A DNA stretch of 64,000 nt. Origin: Actinomadura graeca (GTDB lineage: Bacteria > Actinomycetota > Actinomycetes > Streptosporangiales > Streptosporangiaceae). The notes beneath the pieces are model-generated. The model searched no databases, was not told where the DNA came from, and was given only the letters and a program-made list of their open reading frames with translations. The stretch is from positions 2,108,001-2,172,000 of the forward strand of contig NZ_CP059572.1 of NCBI RefSeq assembly GCF_019175365.1, read 5' to 3'. Shown here one piece after another: positions 1 through 8,273 of this stretch; position 1 is the stretch's first letter, and the number at the start of each line of letters is the position of its first letter. The position numbers and the translations under genes are program-made.

Positions 1-445
1 TCGCCTCGTACAGCGGGTAGGCGAGGCGGTCGTTGGGGGCGAAGGCCTGGAGGCTGGGGTGGAACTTGAAGCCGCGCACCCCGTACTCCTCCACCAGGCG
101 GCGGGCTTCGCGCACCCCGGCGCGGCCCTTGTGGGGGTCGATGCTGGCGAAGGGGATGAGTACGTCGGGGTGGGCGGCGCAGCCTTCGGCGACCTCTTCG
201 TTGGCGATCCGCGGGTGCCCCGTGGCGTGCTCGGCGTCGACGGTGAACACCACCGCGGCCATCCGGCGCTCGCGGTAGTAGGCGGCCATCTCCTCAATGG
301 TGGGCCGGCGGTGCCCGTGGGCTTTGAAGTACTCCTCGGAGGCACTGAACAGCTCGGGGCTCAGCGCCCCGTGACCGTCCTTGGAGATTTCCGCGTGCGT
401 GTGCACGTCGATCGCGACGAGTTCGTCCGGGTCCAGCGATGGCAT
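1..445 (-). CDS. Amidohydrolase family 2 protein, C-terminus beyond left edge
   Basis: About 148 N-terminal residues are present and the rest lies off the window. The start ATG follows a GGAAGG ribosome-binding site. The protein opens with VAIDVHTHAEIS, whose HTH (His15, His17) is the metal-binding HxH of the amidohydrolase-2/ACMSD-like TIM barrel. A later FTVDAEHATGHP and PFASIDPHKG are also typical of the family, whose members are hydrolases or non-oxidative decarboxylases. It starts 53 bases after the acetoacetyl-CoA synthetase stop on the same strand, so it is probably the next gene of that operon. Its substrate cannot be told; hydrolysis or decarboxylation of an intermediate of the same pathway is an inference. 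Confidence 0.85.
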   Translation of the reverse strand, partial: MPSLDPDELVAIDVHTHAEISKDGHGALSPELFSASEEYFKAHGHRRPTIEEMAAYYRERRMAAVVFTVDAEHATGHPRIANEEVAEGCAAHPDVLIPFASIDPHKGRAGVREARRLVEEYGVRGFKFHPSLQAFAPNDRLAYPLYEA

Positions 446-498
446 CGTTGTCTTGCCTTCCGTTGTTGAGTGGGGACGGGGCTTCCGTTGCCGACGGG

Positions 499-2544
499 TC
501 AGCGCACGCGGGTTCTGGGACGGCCCTCGGTACGGAACCGCTGTGCCTGGTCCACGTACCAGTCGACCACTTCGGGGTTGGCCAGGGAGCCGCGGTTGAC
601 GGCGGTGGCCGGGTCGTGTCCGGTGAAGAGCTTTTTGATCGGGACCTCGATCTTCTTCAACGCGTGGGTGACCGGGACGGCGGGCGCGGCGATGATGTCG
701 TCCGGGACGTGCCGGTGTGAGGTGTGCTCCCGGATCGTGGTGTTGATCTTGGTTTTGAGCTCATCGGTGAGCTCGTCGTCGAGGACCACGAAGAGCGGCA
801 TCCAGTAGCCGCCGTCCGGTTGTTCCAGTCCGAGGACCAGGGCGTCGCGGACCTCGGGCACGTGCCGCAGCGCGGCGTAGATGTCGCCGCTGCCGAGGCG
901 GACCCCGAGCCGGTTGAGGGTGGCGTCCGACCGCCCGTGCACGATGAACTCGCCCTCGGGGGTCTCGGTGATCCAGTCGCCCTGAGTCCAGGCGCCCGGG
1001 AACTTCTCGAAGTACGAGCCGCGGTACTTGGCGCCGTCCTCGTCCCCCCAGAAGGACACCGGCATCGACGGCATGGGACGGGTGATGACCATCTCCCCGA
1101 CCTCGCCGACGACCCGCTCCCCGGCCTCGGACCGGGCCTCGACCGCCACGCCGAGCAGTGGCCCCTGGAGCCGGCCCAGGTGCACCGGCTCCAGGGGGTT
1201 CGAGCCGATGAATCCGCTGCAGATGTCGGTACCGCCCGTGTCGGAGCCGAGGTGGACGTCTCGCTTGACCTGTTCGTGCACCCAGCGCCAGGTCGAGTCC
1301 GGTAGGGGGGATCCGGTGGAAAGGATGGAGCGGAGCAGGGACAGGTCCCACTCCGTGCCGGGTTCCAGGCCGGACCTCTCCACCAGCGACAGGTAGGCGG
1401 CGCCAGTGGCGAACATGGTGGCGCCGGTCAGCGCGATGACCTCGAACTGCCGGTCCTTGCGCCGGTGGGTGGGCGACCCGGCGTAGGTGACCACGGAGGC
1501 GCCCGACATGAGGGTGTTGACCAGGGTGTTCCAGACCATCCACGAGGTGTTCGCGGCGACGTAGTAGCGGTCGCCCGGACCCATGTCCTGGTTCAGAGCG
1601 GTCCCCTTGAGGGCCTCCAGGGTCATGCCGCCGTGTCCGTGGACGATCCCCTTGGGCGAGCCGGTGGTACCGGAGGAGAACAGGATCCAGAGCGGGTGGT
1701 CGAAGGGCACCCTCAGGCAGGCGGGCTCGACGTCGTCCGCCACCAGCGCGGCGAAGTCCAGGCGGCCGGAGGCCACCGGCCCGGCTCCCGGTTCCGGGGC
1801 CGGGTCCAGGTGACGGACGAGGATGGTGTGCCGCAGCCCCGGCAGGCCGGCTTCCACCTCGGCCAGATGGTCCAGCCGGTGGACGTCCTTGCCGTTGAAC
1901 CGGTAGCCGTCCACACCGATCAGGATCTTCGGTTCGAGCTGGAGCAAACGGTCCAGGGTGGACGGGGCGGACAGATCAGGCGAGTTGATCGTCCAGACCG
2001 CGCCGATGCTCGCGGCGGCCAGCAGCCCGATGACGGCCTCGGGCAGATTCGGCAGCACGGCCGCCACCCGGTCCCCCGGTTCGACGCCCAGACGCTTCAG
2101 GTGCGCCGCGAGCGACGTCACCTGGGCCGCGAGCTGCCGCCAGGTGAGCGCCGAGGCGGCGTTGTCCTCGTCCACGGTCAGCACCGCGGTGGTCTCCGCG
2201 AGCCGCGGATCCCGCGCATGGCGCAGGACGTTCTCGGCGAAATTCAGCCTGGCGTGCGGGTACCAGACCGCTCCGGGCATGCGCTCCTCGGCCAGTGCGG
2301 GCCCCTGGAAGCCCTCGCCCACCACGCCGAAGTACTGCCGCACCGCGTCCCAGAAGTCCGCCGGTTCGCGCACCGACCACCGCCAGACCTCGCGGTAGTC
2401 CGCCGGCCGAACGTTCCGGTGCCGGGTCACCCAGGCCATGAAGTCCCACAGGCGGGACGCCCTCCGCTGTTCCTCAGTGGGCAGCCACGTCAGCTGCCGG
2501 CCGTCCGCCATACCGTCATGCACCGCGCCGTTGCGGGTCGACAT
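499..2544 (-). CDS. Acetoacetyl-CoA synthetase (acetoacetate-CoA ligase)
   Basis: A 681-residue ANL-superfamily ligase, about the usual length for acetoacetyl-CoA synthetases. The N-terminal acyl-CoA-synthetase cap is followed by the AMP-binding loop SSGTTGSPKGIVHGHGG near residues 290-306; the IVHGHGG ending is typical of acetoacetyl-CoA synthetases. SGTDIC-like GSDTGGTDIC, the ATLNRLGVRLGSGDIY segment and a C-terminal ALKKIEVPIKK with the catalytic lysine follow. The reaction is acetoacetate + ATP + CoA to acetoacetyl-CoA + AMP + PPi, in the cytoplasm; other 3-oxo acids are possible. The ATG at 2544 is chosen because GAAAGAGGTGG lies just upstream; a longer frame exists but runs into the HAD gene. 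Being last but one in a carboxylase operon implies that the operon makes a 3-oxo acid. Confidence 0.9.
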   Translation of the reverse strand: MSTRNGAVHDGMADGRQLTWLPTEEQRRASRLWDFMAWVTRHRNVRPADYREVWRWSVREPADFWDAVRQYFGVVGEGFQGPALAEERMPGAVWYPHARLNFAENVLRHARDPRLAETTAVLTVDEDNAASALTWRQLAAQVTSLAAHLKRLGVEPGDRVAAVLPNLPEAVIGLLAAASIGAVWTINSPDLSAPSTLDRLLQLEPKILIGVDGYRFNGKDVHRLDHLAEVEAGLPGLRHTILVRHLDPAPEPGAGPVASGRLDFAALVADDVEPACLRVPFDHPLWILFSSGTTGSPKGIVHGHGGMTLEALKGTALNQDMGPGDRYYVAANTSWMVWNTLVNTLMSGASVVTYAGSPTHRRKDRQFEVIALTGATMFATGAAYLSLVERSGLEPGTEWDLSLLRSILSTGSPLPDSTWRWVHEQVKRDVHLGSDTGGTDICSGFIGSNPLEPVHLGRLQGPLLGVAVEARSEAGERVVGEVGEMVITRPMPSMPVSFWGDEDGAKYRGSYFEKFPGAWTQGDWITETPEGEFIVHGRSDATLNRLGVRLGSGDIYAALRHVPEVRDALVLGLEQPDGGYWMPLFVVLDDELTDELKTKINTTIREHTSHRHVPDDIIAAPAVPVTHALKKIEVPIKKLFTGHDPATAVNRGSLANPEVVDWYVDQAQRFRTEGRPRTRVR

Positions 2545-2596
2545 CGTCGCCACCTCTTTCTCCTGCCGATCCCCTGTCCCAGCTCGTCCTCTGTAC

Positions 2597-3523
2597 CTAC
2601 TGCGTCTGCGCCGACGGCGGCGCCGCGTCCTGCGACGCGAGCGAGAGCAGCTCCAGCACCTCGGGCAGGCCGTCGGCCACGAAGTCCGGGCGCCGGTCGG
2701 CCGGTGCCGCCTCGGCGTCGGCGGCGGAGCTCGTGCCGGTGGTGACCAGACATCCCAGGGCACCGGCCGTCCGTGCCATCGCACACTCCAGGTCGAGGTC
2801 GTCGCCGACGATGAGCATCTGCTCCGGCCTGACCCGCAGCCGCCGGGTCAGCAGCTCCAGGGCCTCCCGCGACGGCTTCCCGAGCACGTGGTAGGGACGG
2901 CCGGTGACATGGCTGAGGCCGCTGGCGATGAAGCCGGACACCCCCACGTTGAAGCGGCGCTCGGAGGCGAAGGAGGGGGCGTCGGAGGTGCAGTAGATCG
3001 GTGCTCCGGCCAGGACGGCCTCGGCGGCCACCTGGAGCTTCTCCCGGCCGAACTGTGTGTCCCAGCCGATGACCACGGCGGCGGCGTCCGCCGGTTCCCC
3101 GGCGAGGGCCCGGTCCAGGTCCACCAGGGGGAGCCCGTGCCGCAGGAACTCCTCCTGGACGCCGGGGCCGCCGAAGATCAGGACGGGCCGCCCCGGATAC
3201 AGGGTCCGCATCGTCTCCGCAGCCACCACGGCGGGGGTGAGCACCTCCTCGTCCCGCACATCCAGGCCGAGGGAGCGCAGGGTCTCGGCGATCCGGGCGG
3301 GGGTCTGCATGGAGCCGTTGGTGAACACGGCCATGCTCCGCCCGGTGGCACGCACCAGGTCGATGGCCTCCCGGGCGCCGGGGAGGGCTCTGCCGCCGTG
3401 GCCACTGGGACCGTCGGAGAGCACCAGGCAGCCGTCGATGTCGAACATCACGCCGCGGACCTCGGCAAGCCTGGCGAGCTCCTTTCGCCGCTGCTCCCGG
3501 TGCGCCGTGCCCGCCGCGCTCAC
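2597..3523 (-). CDS. HAD-IIA (NagD-like) phosphatase
   Basis: A 308-residue haloacid-dehalogenase hydrolase. Motif I is VMFDIDGCL (Asp28, Asp30), followed by the NagD-type VFTNGS motif and GKPSREALELL with the conserved lysine, then the acidic motif IVGDDLDLE. The GTG start overlaps the carboxyltransferase stop as GTGA, which fixes the start and shows translational coupling. HAD-IIA enzymes dephosphorylate small phosphate esters such as p-nitrophenyl phosphate and nucleotide or sugar phosphates. In an operon that begins with a substrate-phosphorylating enzyme, this protein may remove phosphate from a pathway intermediate or a side product; that role is inferred. Confidence 0.85.
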   Translation of the reverse strand: MSAAGTAHREQRRKELARLAEVRGVMFDIDGCLVLSDGPSGHGGRALPGAREAIDLVRATGRSMAVFTNGSMQTPARIAETLRSLGLDVRDEEVLTPAVVAAETMRTLYPGRPVLIFGGPGVQEEFLRHGLPLVDLDRALAGEPADAAAVVIGWDTQFGREKLQVAAEAVLAGAPIYCTSDAPSFASERRFNVGVSGFIASGLSHVTGRPYHVLGKPSREALELLTRRLRVRPEQMLIVGDDLDLECAMARTAGALGCLVTTGTSSAADAEAAPADRRPDFVADGLPEVLELLSLASQDAAPPSAQTQ

Positions 3524-5106
3524 CGGGCGTCTCCGGTCTCGGTGCGGCGCAGTTCTATCCGCTCCGCGCCGCGGGTCACGGAGAGGTACGTCCATCTGGG
3601 CAGCCGGTGGGCGGCGCGGATGAAGTCGGCGACGCCGGTCACCGGGGCGGTGCCGCGGCCGGCGTCGGACGGGGACCAGCGCGGGGCGGGCCCCGCGGCG
3701 AGCATGGTGTCCACCTGATCCTGCGGGAGCACCAGGCGCAGCAGCAGCTCCTCCTCGGGCAGCTCGCGGGCGAACCGGCGCGCGTATTCCTCGTGCAGCT
3801 CGGCCAGGGACTTCTCGGCCGGGGTCACGGCGAGCTCACGGGCCCGGGACAGCGCGGCCACCTTCTCCAGGACCTCCGGCGCGATCTCCCCCTGGGGGGT
3901 GCCGAAGTTTCCGAGGACGAAGCGCACCACCTCGTCGGGGATGCGGCTGTAGCGTTCCTGGCCGGACCCGGCCGCCAGCACGTTCATCAGCGCCTGGCTG
4001 CCCACGAACTGGCTGAAGGGCGTGACCATGATCGGGTACCCGAGCTCCGCGCGGACACGTCCGGCCTCCTCGATGACGGCGGGCAGCGTGTCCAGCATGC
4101 GCAGCTCGCCGAGCTGGCGCTTGAGGGTGGAGATCATCCCGCCGGGGACCTGGTGCACGTGGAAGCTCAGGTCGTACTCGGTGGGCGCACCGGCCGGCAG
4201 GCCCTGGGAGTCGGCGACGGTGTGGAGGATCTCCGCGGCAGCGGCGGCCGCCTCGCGATCCGCCTGCACCGGGATGCCGAGGGCGTCGAGGTTGCCCAGC
4301 AGATTCTCCAGGCTGGGCTGGGCGGTGCCGTTGGAGAGCGGACCGAGCCCGGTGTGCAGCACGTCCACCCCCAGCTCGGCGGCCACCAGGTACAGGTGCG
4401 AGGCGGCGCCGGTGGTGCAGTGGCTGTGCAGCTCCAGGGGCTTGGCACCGGCGGCCTGGCGGATACCGGGGATCAGCTGCCGGGTGCGCTCCACGGTGAG
4501 CAGCCCGCCGGGGTCCTTGACGTAGAGGGAGTCCACGTACGGGCTGGCGTGGTACGCCCGGATGTTGCGGCTGTAGCTCTCGTCGGTGTGGACGGGGCTC
4601 TCGGTGAACGTCACCGCCGCCACCACCTGCTCGATCCCCTCCTCCTTGGCCCACTGGGCCACCCGGAGCAGGGAGTCGGCGTCGTTCATCGGCTCGGCGA
4701 TCTGCAGCCGGCGCAGCCCGTGCCCGGCCATCAGCCGCAGCGCCATCCGCATCACGGTCTCCGAAGCCCTCTCCCAGGACATGAAGCGCATGCCCGTGGT
4801 GATGGCAGACAGCGGGGTGGCGGGCATGACGGCGCGCATCCGGGAGATGCGCTCCCACGGGTTCTCCCGGTGCCACTTCACGCCCATGGCGAGGTTGGTC
4901 GAGCTGGTGAAGTCGATCGCCTCGTAGCCCACCCGGTCCAGCAGCGGTCCCACGGCCTCGACCATGCCGGTGGTGAGCCCGGTGGCGCCCCACAGGCTCT
5001 GGTTGCCGTCCCGCAGGCTGGTGTCCACCAGGCGGATCGTCTTCTGCCGCCCGTCGGACCCGGTGCGGGCCCCCGCCGCGGCCGGCTCGGTCGCGAGCGT
5101 GGTCAT
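3520..5106 (-). CDS. Pyruvate-carboxylase/5S-type carboxyltransferase subunit
   Basis: A 528-residue HMGL-like TIM-barrel carboxyltransferase related to pyruvate carboxylase, oxaloacetate decarboxylase alpha and transcarboxylase 5S. Visible motifs are TSLRDGNQSLWG (family: RDAHQS), SLYVKDPGGLL (family: KDMAGLL, with the metal-site lysine at about 197), LELHSHCTTG (metal histidines) and HVHQVPGGMISTL, then TPFSQFVGSQA. These conserved sites deviate from the pyruvate-specific consensus (DGN for DAH, DPGG for DMAG), which fits a different acceptor. It moves CO2 from carboxybiotin to an enolisable substrate. ATG overlaps the biotin carboxylase stop as ATGA. There is no fused biotin domain; that is the separate BCCP gene two genes upstream. 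Confidence 0.9.
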   Translation of the reverse strand: MTTLATEPAAAGARTGSDGRQKTIRLVDTSLRDGNQSLWGATGLTTGMVEAVGPLLDRVGYEAIDFTSSTNLAMGVKWHRENPWERISRMRAVMPATPLSAITTGMRFMSWERASETVMRMALRLMAGHGLRRLQIAEPMNDADSLLRVAQWAKEEGIEQVVAAVTFTESPVHTDESYSRNIRAYHASPYVDSLYVKDPGGLLTVERTRQLIPGIRQAAGAKPLELHSHCTTGAASHLYLVAAELGVDVLHTGLGPLSNGTAQPSLENLLGNLDALGIPVQADREAAAAAAEILHTVADSQGLPAGAPTEYDLSFHVHQVPGGMISTLKRQLGELRMLDTLPAVIEEAGRVRAELGYPIMVTPFSQFVGSQALMNVLAAGSGQERYSRIPDEVVRFVLGNFGTPQGEIAPEVLEKVAALSRARELAVTPAEKSLAELHEEYARRFARELPEEELLLRLVLPQDQVDTMLAAGPAPRWSPSDAGRGTAPVTGVADFIRAAHRLPRWTYLSVTRGAERIELRRTETGDAR

Positions 5107-6512
5107 CGGACGGCCTCCTTTCGCCGGTTCTGCCGCTGTTCCCAGGCCGGGCCGAACCACGAGGTGCTCACTCCGCCGTGGATGAAGTCGGGGTGGGAGA
5201 GGACGAACCGATGCAGTGGCAATGTCGTCCTGACGCCGTCGAGTACGACGGACTGCGCGGCGGAGCGCACCGCCGCCACCGCGGCGGGGCGGCTGTGAGC
5301 ACGGACGATCAGCTTGGCCATCAGGCTGTCGTAGAACGGCGGGAAGGGGTAGCCGTCCTCGATGTGGGTGTCCACGCGGATCCCCGGCCCGGCAGGCCAC
5401 CGCACGCGGTCGACGACTCCGGGGGTGGGCCGGAAGTCGTTGTCCGGGTCCTCCGCGTTGATCCGCAGTTCGATCGCGGTGGCCGGGGGGACCGGCGGCA
5501 CGTCGGGCAGCTGCGGGTCCCGGCCCAGGGCCAGGCGCAGCTGGGCCGCCACCAGGTCGATTCCGTAGGCCTCCTCGGTCACGGGGTGCTCCACCTGGAT
5601 GCGGGCGTTCATCTCCAGGAAGACCACGTCCTCGGACTCGGTGTCCACCAGGAACTCGACGGTTCCGGCGCCGCGGTACCGCAGGGCCCGTACCAGTGCT
5701 CGGGAGGAGTCGTGCAGCACGGCGCGCCGGGCTTCGGAGATTCCCGGTGCGGGGCATTCCTCGATGAGCTTCTGGTGCCGGCGCTGCACCGAGCAGTCCC
5801 GGTCCCCGAAGACCTGCGCGCCGCCCCTGCCGTCGCCGAAGACCTGCACCTCCACGTGGCGGGCCGCCGGGTAGAAGCGCTCCAGGTAGAGCGCGCCGTT
5901 GCCGAAGGCCGCCTGCGCCTCGGCCGCGGCCTGCGGTGCCAGCCGGGCGAGCTCCTCGGCGTCGGTCACCAGGCGGATGCCGCGGCCGCCGCCGCCGTGG
6001 ACGGCCTTGATCAGCAGCGGGTAGCCGATGGTCCCGGCGAGCGGGACCACGGCGTGCACGTCGTCGACCTCGACGGCGGGGGCCACCGGGACACCGGCCG
6101 CCACGGCTGCTTTCCGCGCGCTGCTCTTGTCCCCGACCGCGCGGAGCGTCTCCGGCCGCGGGCCGGCGAAGGCGATGTTCTCGGCGGCGAGCAGTTCGGC
6201 CAACTCGGGCTGTTCACTCAGGAAGCCGTACCCGGGGTGGACGACGTCGGCGCCCGCATGCACGGCGGCCTGGGCGATGTACTCCGGCCGCAGGTAGGAC
6301 CGTCCGGCCTGCGGCGGGCCGATGACGATGACGTCATCGGCCAGCCGTGCCGCCCGGGAGCCGGTGTCGGCCGCGCTGGCGGCCAGGACCGGGCCGGCCC
6401 CGATGCGCCGGGCGGCGGCGATGATCCGCACTGCGATCTCCCCGCGGTTGGCGACGAGTACCACGGGGGCCTTGCGGGTCCCGGGGGTCGTACGGGCGGT
6501 GGCGTTGCTCAT
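5103..6512 (-). CDS. Biotin carboxylase subunit (ATP-grasp)
   Basis: A 469-residue stand-alone biotin carboxylase, near the standard 450-residue length. It begins after a short tail with LVANRGEIAVRII. The ATP-grasp glycine loop GGGGRGIRLV is at residues 173-182. HVEVQVFGD, CSVQRRHQKLIEECPAP and FLEMNARIQVEHPVTE (near 298-313) are all present, so the active site looks intact. It carboxylates the biotin carried by the BCCP encoded just upstream, using ATP and bicarbonate. The start overlaps the BCCP stop as ATGA, and the stop overlaps the carboxyltransferase start in the same way, so the three subunits are translationally coupled. Confidence 0.95.
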   Translation of the reverse strand: MSNATARTTPGTRKAPVVLVANRGEIAVRIIAAARRIGAGPVLAASAADTGSRAARLADDVIVIGPPQAGRSYLRPEYIAQAAVHAGADVVHPGYGFLSEQPELAELLAAENIAFAGPRPETLRAVGDKSSARKAAVAAGVPVAPAVEVDDVHAVVPLAGTIGYPLLIKAVHGGGGRGIRLVTDAEELARLAPQAAAEAQAAFGNGALYLERFYPAARHVEVQVFGDGRGGAQVFGDRDCSVQRRHQKLIEECPAPGISEARRAVLHDSSRALVRALRYRGAGTVEFLVDTESEDVVFLEMNARIQVEHPVTEEAYGIDLVAAQLRLALGRDPQLPDVPPVPPATAIELRINAEDPDNDFRPTPGVVDRVRWPAGPGIRVDTHIEDGYPFPPFYDSLMAKLIVRAHSRPAAVAAVRSAAQSVVLDGVRTTLPLHRFVLSHPDFIHGGVSTSWFGPAWEQRQNRRKEAVR

Positions 6513-7063
6513 GACGCGCCCGCCTCGGCGACGACGGCGAGGGGCTGGCCGAACTCGACCTGCTCGTTGTCCTTGACCAGGAAGTCGGTGAGCGTGCCGG
6601 CGACCCCGGCGGTGACCGGGTTCATCAGCTTCATCACCTCGATGATGCCGATGGTGGTGTCCGGCTCGACGGTGGCGCCCGGCGCCACGAAGGGCGGTGC
6701 GCCGGGAGAGGGCGAGCGGAAGAAGACGCCGATCATGGGGGCGGGGATGGTCGTGCCCTCCACGGCCGGGACGGCGGGGGCCCGGACAGCGGTGGCCGGG
6801 ACAGCGGGGGCCGGTGCGGCTGCGGGCTCCGGTGCCGGGGCGGCGTGCTGTGCCACCGGGGCGGCGTTCGCCGGGGCCGGAGCGGCGGCCTGGACCGGCT
6901 GGGCGAGCGGGGCCGGCTGCTGCAGCTGCGGGGGCTCGGCCGAACGGGACATCCGCACCCGGACGTCGCCGAACTCGACGACGGCGGACTCGTAGGAGCC
7001 CTCGTCCAGCAGCGCCACGAGGTCCAGGATGTCCTGCCAGCTCGGGGTGGTCTCGGTGCTCAT
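6509..7063 (-). CDS. Biotin carboxyl carrier protein
   Basis: A 184-residue carrier. Residues 1-40 form an AccB-like N-terminal segment (DILDLVALLDEGSY), residues 41-105 are an Ala/Pro-rich flexible linker, and residues 106-182 are the biotinyl-lipoyl domain. The biotinylation motif is IIEVMKLMNPV with Lys145 as the biotin lysine; it reads VMKLM where the usual motif is AMKM. It shuttles carboxybiotin between the biotin carboxylase and the carboxyltransferase. It overlaps by four bases (ATGA) with the PEP-synthase-like ATP-binding gene upstream, tying the carboxylase to the phosphotransferase. Confidence 0.95.
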   Translation of the reverse strand: MSTETTPSWQDILDLVALLDEGSYESAVVEFGDVRVRMSRSAEPPQLQQPAPLAQPVQAAAPAPANAAPVAQHAAPAPEPAAAPAPAVPATAVRAPAVPAVEGTTIPAPMIGVFFRSPSPGAPPFVAPGATVEPDTTIGIIEVMKLMNPVTAGVAGTLTDFLVKDNEQVEFGQPLAVVAEAGAS

Positions 7064-8160
7064 CGGGTTTCTCCCTTGACCGCGGCAGCGACGAAGCCGA
7101 GCAGGTCGGTCGTGGCCTTGGTGGTGTTCCTGCTCTTCTGCTTGCGCTTCCGCCAGTTCGTCTCCGCCCGGGATTGCAGCAGCATGACCCGGGGAACGCC
7201 ATCGGCGTCCCGCTCAAGCGCCCACTCGATGTCCTGCGGGCAGCCGTAGTGCCTCTCCACGCGCAGCGCGATCTCCGCCAGCCGCATCAGCTCGCTCTCG
7301 CTCAAGCAGGGGACGTCACGGCGGGACTCCTCCACGTCGCGCCGGATCACGCCGGTGCCGTCCGGAGCGGGCACGTACTCGTGCTGCTTGGAGGCGATCC
7401 GGCGGCTGGTGACGGAGGGGCCGGCCTTGGTCAGCCAGTACTCGTCGGGGGTCACCTCGCCCGAGACCACGGCCTGGCCGAGCCCCCAGCTGGCGTTGAC
7501 GGCGATGACCGAGCGGTCGCCGGTGCGGGGGCTCACCGTGAAGGTGACCCCGGCGACGTCCGCGCCGGCCATCAGCTGCACCGCGACCGAGATCTTCGAC
7601 GCCTCGGTGGCGTCCGTGTCCGACATGCCGGAGCGGTAGGCGATCGCCTGGGGCGTGTAGAGGCTCGCCCAGCACTCGCGCACTTTGGCGAGCACGGCGT
7701 CCGCGCCCACCACCCACAGGTAGGTCTCCTGCTGTCCGGCGAAGCTGGCGGCGTCGCCGTCCTCATCGACGGAGGACGAGCGGACGGCGACCGGGCCGCG
7801 GTCGGGGTCGCCCGCACCGCGGCGCTGGGCGGTCTCCCGGGCGAGTTCCAGATAGGCCCCGCGGATCTCCTCCTCGACGGCGGCCGGCAGTTCGCGGCCC
7901 AGGATCAGCGCGGTGGCCCGCTCATGGGCGGCCTGGAGGGACTGCGGGCTGGCCGGGTCGGCGCCGCGTACCAGGCGCTTGAGCTCCTCGCGCAGGTCCG
8001 AGGCGTCCCGGAAGTCCTCGTACGCGTCCACGGTGATGGCGAACCCGTCCGGGACGGGCAGGCGGGCCTGGAACATCTCGCCGAGGCCGGCGCACTTGCC
8101 GCCCACCAGGGACCGGTCCGCCGAGCCGAGCTCGTGAAATCTTCTCGTGTAGGTTCCCAC
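7060..8160 (-). CDS. PEP-synthase-like ATP-binding subunit (phenylphosphate-synthase-beta-like)
   Basis: A 366-residue protein holding only the pyruvate-phosphate dikinase ATP-binding (PPDK_N) domain. Visible are LVGGKCAGLGEM near 18-29, VAVRSSSVDEDGDAASFAGQQETYL at about 124-147, GVTFTVSPRTGD, NASWGLGQAVVSGEVTPDEY, and the terminal QDIEWALERD with MLLQSRAET. No phosphohistidine or PEP/pyruvate-binding domain is attached. Its partner in the previous gene has the histidine domain. The GTG start is preceded by AAGGACG. The layout matches the 40-kDa subunit of phenylphosphate synthase of Thauera, which takes the beta-phosphoryl group of ATP; the substrate here is unknown. Confidence 0.88.
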   Translation of the reverse strand: MGTYTRRFHELGSADRSLVGGKCAGLGEMFQARLPVPDGFAITVDAYEDFRDASDLREELKRLVRGADPASPQSLQAAHERATALILGRELPAAVEEEIRGAYLELARETAQRRGAGDPDRGPVAVRSSSVDEDGDAASFAGQQETYLWVVGADAVLAKVRECWASLYTPQAIAYRSGMSDTDATEASKISVAVQLMAGADVAGVTFTVSPRTGDRSVIAVNASWGLGQAVVSGEVTPDEYWLTKAGPSVTSRRIASKQHEYVPAPDGTGVIRRDVEESRRDVPCLSESELMRLAEIALRVERHYGCPQDIEWALERDADGVPRVMLLQSRAETNWRKRKQKSRNTTKATTDLLGFVAAAVKGETR

Positions 8161-8273
8161 GTGTTCGTCCTTGTCAGCTGGGTCAGCCCCATTCGGGTGG
8201 GTGCCGCAGAGGCGGAGGGCGGTGCCGGGCCATCGCGGCTGTCCGGCGGGTGCGGCGGGTACGCGGGTGCGCG

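Noticed and set aside
1465..2745. Long plus-strand frame opposite acetoacetyl-CoA synthetase
   Set aside because: Low-complexity Arg/Gly/His product; it is the antisense shadow of a clearly conserved gene in high-GC DNA.
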